Shown here piece by piece: positions 19,967 to 27,292 of a stretch of 28,497 nucleotides of DNA. Positions within the stretch are counted from its first letter, which is position 1; each line of letters starts with the position of its first letter. The translations under genes were made by a program, and so were the position numbers. This DNA is from Thermoplasmata archaeon (GTDB lineage: Archaea > Thermoplasmatota > Thermoplasmata > Lutacidiplasmatales > UBA184): NCBI GenBank assembly GCA_030037695.1, contig JASHQF010000155.1:1-28497 (forward strand), given 5' to 3'. The notes under the pieces are model-generated. The model did no database searches. It worked only from the letters and a program-made list of their open reading frames with translations, and was not told the origin of the DNA.

Positions 19967-21672
19967 CTGGACATCCCGGGGGCGCCCTTCAGGGCCTTGA
20001 TCTTGTAGTACTCGGGGTCGACGATGACCTCGCCGTTGACCCCCATCGTCTCGATCGTCTTCAGGACCGCGCCGCCCTGCTGCTTCGCCCGCTGCCAGTC
20101 CGGGATCGGGATCGAGAACTTCTTCTCGACCTCCGTCCGGTAGATCGGGCCCGAGTTGTACGAGCAGAACGGGATGATCCGCCCGTCCGGGACCGCGTAG
20201 TGGATGTCGCAGCGCATCAGGCGCTGGATATCGTAGTCGTAGGCGTCCTGGAAGTGCATGTTGCCGATGTAGAGGGTCCGCCAGGTGAACTTGGCGACGG
20301 CCTCCTTGTTCCCCTCGGTGAAGATCGACGCGATGATCCGGACGCAGTTCTTCTCGCTGACCCCCTCGGGCGCCTTCGAGAAGTCGAAGTACTTCGCGAC
20401 GTCGTGGAGGAGGCGGGCCCCCGCCACGGCGGTCCGGACCCGGGCGAACCGGGCGTCCCGGTACTTCTCGATCATCGCCTCGACGTTCTCGAAGAACCCG
20501 TCGACGTCCATGAACCGGGGGAGCGGCGTGATCGTCTGCCCGTCCTTGGAGACGAACGCGAACGTCGCGCAGCCGCAGCCGGGGTGGGTCGTGAGGGTCA
20601 TCTTCTCCTCCCCGTGGATGATCGACGCGAGCTCGGAGATCGGGGCGACCGACGGGACCGGGAAGAAGTCGGACCGGTCGAACGGACCCTCCGTGCAGAG
20701 GATCCGGACGAGGTCGGACTGGGTGAACCGCATCTGGAACCGGTCCTTGTCGGGGATCCGCGCCGTGAGCGCGACCGGCTGGAAGTTGACGCCGCGGACG
20801 ACGTCGAGGTTGTCGATCGCGAACTTCACCGTCGGCCAGATCTCCTTCTCGTTGAACCCCCCGACCAGGGTCGGGACGAGGACGACCGAGAGCGGCTTAT
20901 CGGGCTTGCCCGCCGCGAGGTCGCTCGCCGGGGAGTGGGTCTCCCGGGCCGCCTGGATCGCCTTCTGCTTCACCTTGAGCAACGGGACCCCCCGGACCTT
21001 CCGGTAGATCTCGTCGTCCAGGCCGTCGAACTGGAGGTAGAGGGTGTGCAGCCCCGCGTCGCGGCACTGCTGGGCGAACCCGGGCTCGTTGGCGACCCGG
21101 ATTCCGTTCGTCGCGACCTGGATCTGCTTGAAGCCGAGGTCCCGGGCCATCGAGACCGCGTCCAGGAACAACGGCGAGAGCGTCGGTTCCCCGCCCGAGA
21201 ACTGGACGGCGACGGTGCCGACCGGCTTCTGCTCGCGGAGCGTCTTCAGCATGAAGTACGTCTGCTCGCGGGTCGGCTCGAAGACGTACCCAGCCGCGTT
21301 CGCGTTCGCGAAGCAGACCGGGCACTTCAGATTGCAGCGGTTCGTGAGGTCGACGAGGGCGAGCCCCGTGTGGGACTTGTGGTGGCTGCACATCCCGCAG
21401 GTCGTCGGGCAGCCGCGGAACTTCTCGTAGTACGGGTTCTCGTAGCCGACCCCGTCGTGGGCGTAGACCTCCATCCGGAGGTAGAAGTCGACGTCGTTGG
21501 AGATGATGTCCCAGAAGTAGCCGTGGGCGCGGCAGGTCTTCTCCATGATGACCCGGCCCTCCTTCTCGCGGACGACCGCCGGGATCACCTTGATGCACTC
21601 CGGGCACACGGAGGCGGTCTTACGGGGCAGGCCCCTTGGGGCCTGGAAATCCTTCATCACACGCGCCGGCAT
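19963..21672 (-). CDS. tes: Tetraether lipid synthase (Tes), radical SAM
   Basis: Radical SAM enzyme that joins phytanyl chains of two archaeol-type lipids to make membrane-spanning tetraethers. It has 569 residues. The N-terminal cysteine-rich domain (Cys23, Cys26, Cys47 and Cys88, Cys92, Cys95 in GCPTTCGMC) fits the extra metal sites of Tes. The radical SAM motif is CNLKCPVC (Cys113, 117, 120), followed by FSGGEPTL, ATNGIRVAN, HPGCGC (363-368) and the C-terminal MHFQDAYDYDIQRLMRCDIH with Cys503. ATG 21672 is chosen over 21729 because AAGGAGGTC (21681-21689) lies nine bases upstream. A TATA-like patch at 21741-21750 would give a leader near 48 bases. Identification rests on resemblance to the MJ0619 family; related radical SAM methylases are less likely. 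Confidence 0.88.
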   Translation of the reverse strand: MPARVMKDFQAPRGLPRKTASVCPECIKVIPAVVREKEGRVIMEKTCRAHGYFWDIISNDVDFYLRMEVYAHDGVGYENPYYEKFRGCPTTCGMCSHHKSHTGLALVDLTNRCNLKCPVCFANANAAGYVFEPTREQTYFMLKTLREQKPVGTVAVQFSGGEPTLSPLFLDAVSMARDLGFKQIQVATNGIRVANEPGFAQQCRDAGLHTLYLQFDGLDDEIYRKVRGVPLLKVKQKAIQAARETHSPASDLAAGKPDKPLSVVLVPTLVGGFNEKEIWPTVKFAIDNLDVVRGVNFQPVALTARIPDKDRFQMRFTQSDLVRILCTEGPFDRSDFFPVPSVAPISELASIIHGEEKMTLTTHPGCGCATFAFVSKDGQTITPLPRFMDVDGFFENVEAMIEKYRDARFARVRTAVAGARLLHDVAKYFDFSKAPEGVSEKNCVRIIASIFTEGNKEAVAKFTWRTLYIGNMHFQDAYDYDIQRLMRCDIHYAVPDGRIIPFCSYNSGPIYRTEVEKKFSIPIPDWQRAKQQGGAVLKTIETMGVNGEVIVDPEYYKIKALKGAPGMSS

Positions 21673-21680
21673 CTGCTTCC

Positions 21681-21689
21681 GACCTCCTT
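21681..21689 (-). promoter_or_regulatory. Shine-Dalgarno site of tes
   Basis: The minus strand reads CAAGGAGGTC just before the ATG, a near-perfect match to the anti-SD of 16S rRNA with eight to nine bases of spacing. It decides the start at 21672. Most neighbouring genes lack such a site and look leaderless. Confidence 0.65.
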
Positions 21690-21740
21690 GCTTCGGCCCG
21701 TTCTGGCTTCTCGGGCCTACGGGACCCACCCATGCACCGC

Positions 21741-21750
21741 TACATAACCC
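21741..21750 (-). promoter_or_regulatory. TATA-like element upstream of tes
   Basis: The minus strand reads GGGTTATGTA, 69-78 bases before ATG 21672. The rest of the 241-base gap (21673-21913) holds only a weak 5-bp hairpin near 21754-21772, a CCCTCGAGGG palindrome (21846-21855) and the promoter of the next gene; no RNA gene was recognised. Confidence 0.35.
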
Positions 21751-21880
21751 ATGTGTCGTCGCGGCAGCGACAAATCTAGCGGTCCATGACGAGGATTCGC
21801 ACGGTACGTTTCGCTACAGAGCCGCTCGATAGCCGGATCGGATCGCCCTCGAGGGAGCCCCGGTTCCTCTGGTCGCTGCG

Positions 21881-21889
21881 AGCTTATGG
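21881..21889 (+). promoter_or_regulatory. TATA-like element for the 190-residue orphan
   Basis: AGCTTATGG lies 25-33 bases before ATG 21914, compatible with a leaderless transcript. Confidence 0.4.
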
Positions 21890-21913
21890 GACCGGACGCA
21901 TCGGCTAGGCCGG

Positions 21914-22486
21914 ATGGCCCGACCGACGAAGAAGGCCAGGAAGCCGCGGGCCAGCGGCTCACGGGGCCGCCCCGCCCCCGCCCATGCGGCCCGGGAACGA
22001 TTCCAGGGCCGGGATCCCTCCCCCGTCCTGGACCGGTATCCGGAGCGGAAGTGGGAGGGCGCCCGTGCGCCCCCCGCCCCGTCGCGGGTCACGCCCGGAC
22101 CTCCTGCCTCCCCCCCTGTCGCACCGTCGGTCAGCCCAGGAACCCCGCCCGCGACCTCGGGCCCCGCGAGCCCCCCTCCCGCGGGCTCCCTGATCCGGCT
22201 CGATCGGCCGTTCAACGTGGACGAGTTCTCGATGCTCCTCGGGGAGACGACGATCCGGGTGACGGTCCCCCGGGACAGCCTGGTCGAGGTCCTTCGGCGG
22301 GTCACCGAGTTCATGGGGTTCGGGATCTACGTCTATTCCCTCGCCGTACGGCCGGCCCCGTCCGACCTCCTGAAGGAGTTCGTGGTCGAGCTCCAGCGCG
22401 TCGATTTCGACCGGGCGAAGCAGAGTTGGCTCCCGTTCGTCGAGAAGGGGACGGCCGACTCCCCGTTCGGCCCGGGCGGCCCCTAG
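21914..22486 (+). CDS. Unknown protein: basic N-terminus, Pro-rich linker, small C-terminal domain
   Basis: The protein has 190 residues and no recognised family. Residues 1-30 are Lys/Arg-rich (ARPTKKARKPRASGSRGR), residues about 52-90 form a Pro/Ala/Ser linker, and residues about 92-180 form a folded domain with RLDRPFNVDEFSMLLGE, TIRVTVPRDSLVEVLRRVTEF, GFGIYVYSLAVRP and LLKEFVVELQRVDFDRAKQSW. The basic arm suggests nucleic-acid contact, while the C-terminal domain could be an interaction module. The stop shares CTAG with the ABC permease on the opposite strand. Confidence 0.7.
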   Translation: MARPTKKARKPRASGSRGRPAPAHAARERFQGRDPSPVLDRYPERKWEGARAPPAPSRVTPGPPASPPVAPSVSPGTPPATSGPASPPPAGSLIRLDRPFNVDEFSMLLGETTIRVTVPRDSLVEVLRRVTEFMGFGIYVYSLAVRPAPSDLLKEFVVELQRVDFDRAKQSWLPFVEKGTADSPFGPGGP

Positions 22487-23319
22487 CGCCGCGGGGCGAG
22501 CGCGCGGCGCGCGAGCAGCACCGCGATCGACGTCACCGCCGCCGCCCAGGCGAGGAGCCCGAGCAGGTAGATGCCGGGGCCGAACGGGTAGTACGCCGAC
22601 GCTCCCTGGAAGAGATTCTCCCGGAGGACCGTGACGGCGAGCGTGATCGGGTTGAACGAGGTGAGGCTCCGGAACCACCCCGGCATCGTCCCCCACGGGA
22701 ACAGGGCCGCGGAGGTGAGGAGGACCGGCAGGTTGATCGTGTTGACGACGGCGAAGTACGACTGCGGTTGCTCGATCGAGAAGCCGATCGCCAGGAACAG
22801 CGAGGCGAACATCACCGAGAGGATGACGATCGCGAGCACGATCTCCGCCCAGCCGAGCAGCGAGAACGGCGCGGTGATCGCGAGACCGCTCAGGCCGGCG
22901 TCCCCGAGCACGACCGAGAGGCCGAGGACGAGGAACGCGAGGCCTATCGGCTGGATCAGGCCGGCGAGCAGGCGGGCGCCGAAGATCGACGAGGCGGTCG
23001 CCGGGGTCGAGGAGACCCGTTTCAAGATCCCGAACAGGCGGTCGAAGATCACGTTCGCCCCGATGAACAGGGTCGCGGTGACGGCGACGAACCCGGTCAT
23101 CCCCGCCGCGAAGTAGGAGAAGTACGACGGCGCGCCCCGGACGAACGCGAGGGGGGAGAACCCCGGGATGTTCGACGGGATCAGCCGCTCGAAGTTCAGG
23201 GCCTGGCCGAACAGGAGGAGGTACAGGATGGGGAGGAGGAGGGAGGTGCCGATCGCCTGGGGGTTCCGGGCGAGTCGGAGGAGCTCCCGGCGGGTGAGGG
23301 CTCCGAGCTCCCGGATCAT
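22483..23319 (-). CDS. ABC-2 type transporter permease (DrrB-like)
   Basis: Membrane subunit of an exporter, 278 residues with about six hydrophobic segments. The N-terminal cytoplasmic helix ELGALTRRELLRLARNP is followed by the first helix, PILYLLLFGQAL. The family signature around FDRLFGILKRVSSTPA and the late segment LFPWGTMPGWFRSLTSFNPITLAVTVLREN are typical of DrrB/NodJ-type permeases. Its ATG overlaps the stop of the ATPase gene by four bases. Substrate is unknown; drugs, lipids or small peptides are exported by relatives. Confidence 0.9.
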   Translation of the reverse strand: MIRELGALTRRELLRLARNPQAIGTSLLLPILYLLLFGQALNFERLIPSNIPGFSPLAFVRGAPSYFSYFAAGMTGFVAVTATLFIGANVIFDRLFGILKRVSSTPATASSIFGARLLAGLIQPIGLAFLVLGLSVVLGDAGLSGLAITAPFSLLGWAEIVLAIVILSVMFASLFLAIGFSIEQPQSYFAVVNTINLPVLLTSAALFPWGTMPGWFRSLTSFNPITLAVTVLRENLFQGASAYYPFGPGIYLLGLLAWAAAVTSIAVLLARRALAPRR

Positions 23320-24353
23320 CGACGCCTCCCGAGCTGGTCCCGGACCCGGGAGAGCATCACCGCCCGGTCGGTCGCGCTCGCCCCCTCGTCCTCCCGGAAC
23401 TCGCGACCGGTGAACTCCAAGAACACCTCATCGAGGCTGGGGCGCTTCACCGACACCGAGGCGAGCCCGATCCCGCCGTGGACGCACGCCTCGACGAGCG
23501 CCGGAACGAGTTTCTCCCCGCTCGGGGACTTCACCCGGTAGCTCCCGTCGAGCCCCTGGACGGAGGTCGCGCCCGGAAGGCTGCGCAGCAGCGCCTCGAG
23601 CGCGGGGCTCGGCGCCGTCGGCTGGACGGTGACGATGTCTCCCCCGAGACGATCCTTGAGCTCTCCCGGGGTACCGTGGGCGACGATCTTGCCGTGATCG
23701 ATGATCGCGATCCTCTCGCACATCCCGTCCGCCTCCTCGAGGTAATGGGTCGTCACGAACACCGTCATCCGGTGCTCGTGCCGCAGCTCCTCCACGAACT
23801 TCCAGAACCCGGCCCTCCCCTGGGGGTCGAGGCCGAGGGTCGGCTCGTCCAGGAACAGGATCGACGGGGCGTGGACGATCCCCGCGGCGAGCTCGAGCCT
23901 CCGGCGCATCCCGCCCGAGTACGTCTTGGCGAGCCGGTCGGCCGCCTCCCCGATCTGCATCCGGGCCATCAGCGCCTCGCACCGGCTGCGCACCTCGGCG
24001 CGGGGCACCCCGTAGAGGTGGGCCGCGAGCTCGATGTTCTCCCGCCCCGTGAGGTCGCCGTCGCTCGTCATCTCCTGGAAGACGATCCCGATGCGACGCT
24101 TGACCGCGAGCGGATGGCGTACGACGTCGAGGCCGTCGACGAACGCCCGGCCGGACGTCGCGCCGAGGCCCGCCGTCAGGATCGAGACGGTCGTCGTCTT
24201 GCCCGCGCCGTTGGGACCGAGGAACCCGAAGATCTCGCCCGGGCGGACCTCGAACGAGATCCCGTCGACGGCCCGGACGTTCCCGCCGTAGGTCTTGGCG
24301 AGGTCCTCCGCGACGATCGAGCCGGAAGCGGGAGAAGGGGACGTGGCCGCCAC
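23316..24353 (-). CDS. ABC transporter ATP-binding protein (DrrA-like)
   Basis: ATPase of the exporter, 345 residues. Walker A GPNGAGKTTT, Q-loop IVFQE, signature YSGGMRRRLELA, Walker B ILFLDEPTLGLDP and H-loop TTHY are all intact. A C-terminal domain of about 100 residues ends in RPSLDEVFLEFTGREF, which marks the DrrA subfamily. The gene sits between PadR (three bases upstream) and the permease (four-base overlap), so regulator, ATPase and permease form one operon. Confidence 0.93.
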   Translation of the reverse strand: MAATSPSPASGSIVAEDLAKTYGGNVRAVDGISFEVRPGEIFGFLGPNGAGKTTTVSILTAGLGATSGRAFVDGLDVVRHPLAVKRRIGIVFQEMTSDGDLTGRENIELAAHLYGVPRAEVRSRCEALMARMQIGEAADRLAKTYSGGMRRRLELAAGIVHAPSILFLDEPTLGLDPQGRAGFWKFVEELRHEHRMTVFVTTHYLEEADGMCERIAIIDHGKIVAHGTPGELKDRLGGDIVTVQPTAPSPALEALLRSLPGATSVQGLDGSYRVKSPSGEKLVPALVEACVHGGIGLASVSVKRPSLDEVFLEFTGREFREDEGASATDRAVMLSRVRDQLGRRR

Positions 24354-24356
24354 CGC

Positions 24357-24794
24357 TCACTCCGCCAGCGGACGGAGGCGATCGGCCGTCGACGAGAGCG
24401 TCGCCTTCACGGTCGCGTCGAACCGCTCGCTCTCGCTCTTCTTCAAGTCCTCGAGGTAGGCGACCAGCGAGCTCAGCTCCTGCACCGCCTCGGTGACCCC
24501 GCGGGGGGAGTGGCGGCCGAACGGTCGCCCCATCTGTCCCCTCGCCGATTCGGTGAGCTCGTAGCGACCGTCCGCGTTCCTGCGGACGACCCCGTCGGTC
24601 GTCATCTCCTCGAGCAGCGGGTAGACCGAGCCGGGCGACGGCCGCCACCATCCCTGGCTCAGCCGCTCCATCCCATCGATGATCTCCGCCCCGCTCTTCG
24701 GCCCGGAGGCGAGGAGGTGGCAGACGAGCGGGCGGAGCCCGCGCCGGCGGTGCGAAACCCAAGGTGCGCCCCACATCGAACCCCACGCGGACAT
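24357..24794 (-). CDS. PadR-family transcriptional regulator
   Basis: Winged-helix repressor of 145 residues. The DNA-binding domain (about 17-90) reads RPLVCHLLASGPKSGAEI, then WWRPSPGSVYPLLEEMTTDG and DGRYELTESAR, the standard PadR pattern. A C-terminal coiled coil (about 110-140, SLVAYLEDLKKSESERF) should form the dimer. ATG 24794 is chosen because TATA (24823-24830) lies about 30 bases upstream and the palindromic operator ends at the start codon; a longer frame to 24983 runs back through both. It probably represses its own operon with the ABC exporter until a ligand binds. Confidence 0.9.
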   Translation of the reverse strand: MSAWGSMWGAPWVSHRRRGLRPLVCHLLASGPKSGAEIIDGMERLSQGWWRPSPGSVYPLLEEMTTDGVVRRNADGRYELTESARGQMGRPFGRHSPRGVTEAVQELSSLVAYLEDLKKSESERFDATVKATLSSTADRLRPLAE

Positions 24795-24818
24795 CGGATT
24801 TCCGATATCGGTAATCCG
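24795..24818. promoter_or_regulatory. 24-bp palindrome, probable PadR operator
   Basis: On the plus strand CGGATTTCCGAT is followed by ATCGGTAATCCG, an inverted repeat with only one mismatched pair. It fills the space between the TATA element and the PadR ATG and so overlaps the likely transcription start. Position and symmetry fit autorepression by the adjacent PadR dimer. Confidence 0.65.
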
Positions 24819-24822
24819 AGTC

Positions 24823-24830
24823 GAATATAA
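24823..24830 (-). promoter_or_regulatory. TATA box of the padR-ABC operon
   Basis: The minus strand reads TTATATTC, 29-36 bases before ATG 24794, immediately next to the palindromic operator. Confidence 0.65.
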
Positions 24831-24907
24831 CCTATCGGGGCGTCGCGCCAGGGATGCGTGGCCGCTTGACGGCGGCGGCGCGAACGAGGCTTCCCTCGTC
24901 CCATCCC

Positions 24908-24920
24908 CGAAATCTACAAG
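24908..24920 (+). promoter_or_regulatory. TATA-like element for the coiled-coil protein
   Basis: CGAAATCTACAAG is an AT-rich patch 29-41 bases before ATG 24949. The match to the consensus is weak. Confidence 0.3.
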
Positions 24921-24948
24921 GGTCCATCGCGAGTGCTCGACCCCCGGC

Positions 24949-25170
24949 ATGGCATCGGAAGGATCGGGATCGGGGATCGGCACGTCGGAGATCGTCGCGC
25001 TGCGTCAGGAGATCCGGGAGCTCCGGGAGGAGCAGAAGGCGATGGCCGAGGCGATCAACCAGCTCGTCGCCACGTTCCGGATGATCGCGACCCACCTCGG
25101 GATCGCGGCCGAGCCGTACGTCCGCGCCGAGACCCGGCAACGCCGTGACGAGCCGCCCGGCTTCGCCTGA
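24949..25170 (+). CDS. Small coiled-coil protein of unknown function
   Basis: The protein has 73 residues. A Gly/Ser-rich start (ASEGSGSGIGTSE) leads into a heptad-patterned helix, IVALRQEIRELREEQKAMAE, that continues through AINQLVATFRMIATHLG. This is suited to dimer or higher coiled-coil assembly. The tail is Arg-rich. ATG 24949 is preferred because a longer frame back to 24679 would cross the padR promoter and operator. It diverges from padR; a functional link is not shown. Confidence 0.6.
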   Translation: MASEGSGSGIGTSEIVALRQEIRELREEQKAMAEAINQLVATFRMIATHLGIAAEPYVRAETRQRRDEPPGFA

Positions 25171-25213
25171 GCCCGACGGGCCCATCGCCCACGCTGCGGA
25201 CCGCTCCGCGCGC

Positions 25214-27235
25214 CTACCAGATCGTGACCGAAGGACCCGGCGCGGGGGCCGGGGCGTCGCCCTTCCTCAACGGGGCGATCGACGTGCGGAACTCGGGGAG
25301 GTTGCGTAGGGGGATCTCGGCGCGGAACCGGCCCGGGGCGTGCGGATCGACCGTCACCCGGCGCCGGATCTCCTCCTCCCGGCAGTTCTGGCGCCAGATC
25401 TGGGCGTAGGCGAGGAAGAACCGCTGTTCGGGCGTGAGGCCGTCGATCGAGCGCCGGGCGGCCGGGTCCCGAGCCAATCGACGGCGGAGCGCCTCCAAGG
25501 CCAACCGGACCCCCCCGAAATCGGCGATGTTCTCCCCGAGGGTGAGCTCGCCGTTGACGTGCAGACCGGGCAGAGGCTCCGCCTTCGCGTACTGCGCCAC
25601 AACCTGCTCGGCGCGGGCCGAGAACTCGCGGGCGTCCTCCTCGCTCCACCAATCCCGGAGGTTCCCGTCCGCGTCGAACCGCCGGCCCTGATCGTCGTAA
25701 CCGTGCGTGATCTCGTGCCCGATCACCGCGCCGATCGCGCCGTAGTTGACGGCGTCGTCCATCGTCGGGTCGAAGAACGGCGGCTGGAGGATCCCGGCCG
25801 GGAAGAAGATCTCGTTCTGGGTCGCGCTGAAGTAGGCGTTCACCGTCGGCGGCGTCATATCCCACTCGTCGCGATCGACCGGTCGCCCGACCCGCGCGAG
25901 CCGCCGGCGCGACTCGAAGGCGTTCGCCCGGCGAACGTTGCCGAGATGGTCCGTGGGGGAGAGCACGAGACCCGTGTACTCCCGGAACCGCTCGGGGTGC
26001 CCGATCTTCGCCTCGAAGCGGGCGAACTTCGCGAGGGCCCGACGTCGGGTCGCCTCGGTCATCCAGTCGAGGGTCCGCAATCGCTCCGTGAACACCTCTC
26101 GGAGGTCCGCGACGAGCTGCAGCATCCGTGCGCGGCTGGCGGCCGGGAAGTGACGTGCGACGAACAGTTCCCCGAGCGCCTCCCCCAGGAGCTCGTCCAG
26201 GTCGTAGAGCGCCCGGCGCCAGTCGGGCTCGGGTCGGGGTTGGCCGAGCAGGGTCCGGCGGAAGAACTCGAAATGCTCGCGTTCGGCGGCCCCGCTGAGG
26301 TGCGGGACCGACGCGTGCAGGAGTTGCCAGGCGAGGTACGTGCGGATCTCCTCGAGGCGTCGCTCGGCGAGGAGCCGCTCGACCCTCGCGAGGAACTCCG
26401 GCTGCCCCACCACGACGTACTCGGTCCGCGCCAATCCCCGGGCCCGGAAGTACTCCTTCCAGGGGATGCCGGGGAATTTCCCGAAGAACTCCGTACGATC
26501 GAGGCGGTGGTAGTTCGCGACGACATCGCGCTCCTCGACGCGGGTCCGGCTGGCGCGGGCGAGCTCGGTCTCGAGCGCGACGACGGTGCGCGAGGCGCTC
26601 CGAGCCGCCTCGCCCGCCTGCCCGGCGAGCGCGAAGACCCGCTCGACGTGGACCGCGTACTTCTCCCGGATCGCCGCGAACTGCGGCCCGAGGTAGTACT
26701 CCCGATCCGGGAGCGCGAGGCCCCCCTGCCAGGCGTAGAGGGCGTACCGGTCGCTCTGCTTGCGGTCGGGGTACGCCCAGACCTCGAACAGGCCGGTCAC
26801 CCCGACCGAGTGGAGCGCCGCCAGCCGACGGCCGAGCTCGGGGATCGACCGAAGGCGGCCGAGGGCGGTGAGCTCCTGGCGGAGCGGAGCGAACCCGAGC
26901 CGATCCCGCCGCGCCCGGTCGAGCGCCGCACGGTAGAACGTCCGGACCAGGCGGTGCGCCGCGGTGCGGCCCGGGCGTCGGCGCGCATCGTCCGCGATCG
27001 CGCGGAGGAGCCGGGCGTTCCGCTCCCGGAGCTCCCAGAAGGCGTTCCAGTCGGGCTTGTCGGGGGGGATCGGGTTGCCGGCGCGCCAGGCGCCGGTCGC
27101 GAAATCGTAGAACGAGGCGAACGGGTCGGCGGTCCGGTCGAGGTAGGCGAGGGAAAACCGGGGCACCGACCTCGGGCCCGCTCGGCCCGGCACCGGCGAG
27201 CCCGCCGGCGACCCCGCTCGTCCGCGTCCTGCCAC
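25214..27235 (-). CDS. M13-family (neprilysin/PepO-like) zinc metallopeptidase
   Basis: Endopeptidase for oligopeptides, about 673 residues. The zinc site is complete: HEITHGYDDQG (His507, Glu508, His511) and the downstream GENIADFGG (Glu568). Other family blocks are WNAFWELRERN near the N-terminus, NAYFSATQNEIFFPAGILQPPFF and the C-terminal VTIW. Unlike membrane neprilysins there is no signal anchor: the peptidase N-domain begins at about residue 30 after a Gly/Pro/Arg-rich stretch, so it is probably cytoplasmic. GTG 27235 is preferred because a TATA-like CTATAATC (27267-27274) lies 32-39 bases upstream; ATG 27256 would be only about 12 bases from it. Confidence 0.92.
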   Translation of the reverse strand: MAGRGRAGSPAGSPVPGRAGPRSVPRFSLAYLDRTADPFASFYDFATGAWRAGNPIPPDKPDWNAFWELRERNARLLRAIADDARRRPGRTAAHRLVRTFYRAALDRARRDRLGFAPLRQELTALGRLRSIPELGRRLAALHSVGVTGLFEVWAYPDRKQSDRYALYAWQGGLALPDREYYLGPQFAAIREKYAVHVERVFALAGQAGEAARSASRTVVALETELARASRTRVEERDVVANYHRLDRTEFFGKFPGIPWKEYFRARGLARTEYVVVGQPEFLARVERLLAERRLEEIRTYLAWQLLHASVPHLSGAAEREHFEFFRRTLLGQPRPEPDWRRALYDLDELLGEALGELFVARHFPAASRARMLQLVADLREVFTERLRTLDWMTEATRRRALAKFARFEAKIGHPERFREYTGLVLSPTDHLGNVRRANAFESRRRLARVGRPVDRDEWDMTPPTVNAYFSATQNEIFFPAGILQPPFFDPTMDDAVNYGAIGAVIGHEITHGYDDQGRRFDADGNLRDWWSEEDAREFSARAEQVVAQYAKAEPLPGLHVNGELTLGENIADFGGVRLALEALRRRLARDPAARRSIDGLTPEQRFFLAYAQIWRQNCREEEIRRRVTVDPHAPGRFRAEIPLRNLPEFRTSIAPLRKGDAPAPAPGPSVTIW

Positions 27236-27266
27236 GTGCGCCTCTAGCTCGGGCATCCGTTGCAGG

Positions 27267-27274
27267 CTATAATC
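27267..27274 (-). promoter_or_regulatory. TATA element for M13 peptidase
   Basis: The minus strand reads GATTATAG between the DUF35 gene stop and the peptidase. The spacing favours the GTG at 27235 as start. Confidence 0.5.
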
Positions 27275-27292
27275 CGGACGGCGGGGAACGGT

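Noticed and set aside
19396..21747. A 783-codon plus-strand open frame
   Set aside because: It is antisense to the tetraether synthase and overlaps the SWIM gene in another frame. Composition is Asp/Arg/Val/Leu-rich without family motifs.
21754..21772. Short inverted repeat (TGTCG...CGACA) upstream of tes
   Set aside because: Only five paired bases with a nine-base loop; too weak to call a riboswitch, terminator or operator.
21846..21855. CCCTCGAGGG palindrome in the gap before the 190-residue orphan
   Set aside because: A 10-bp GC-rich palindrome is not surprising in this base composition, and it is not placed at a TATA box or start.
25340..27247. A 635-codon plus-strand open frame
   Set aside because: It is antisense to the M13 peptidase, whose zinc site and family blocks are complete.
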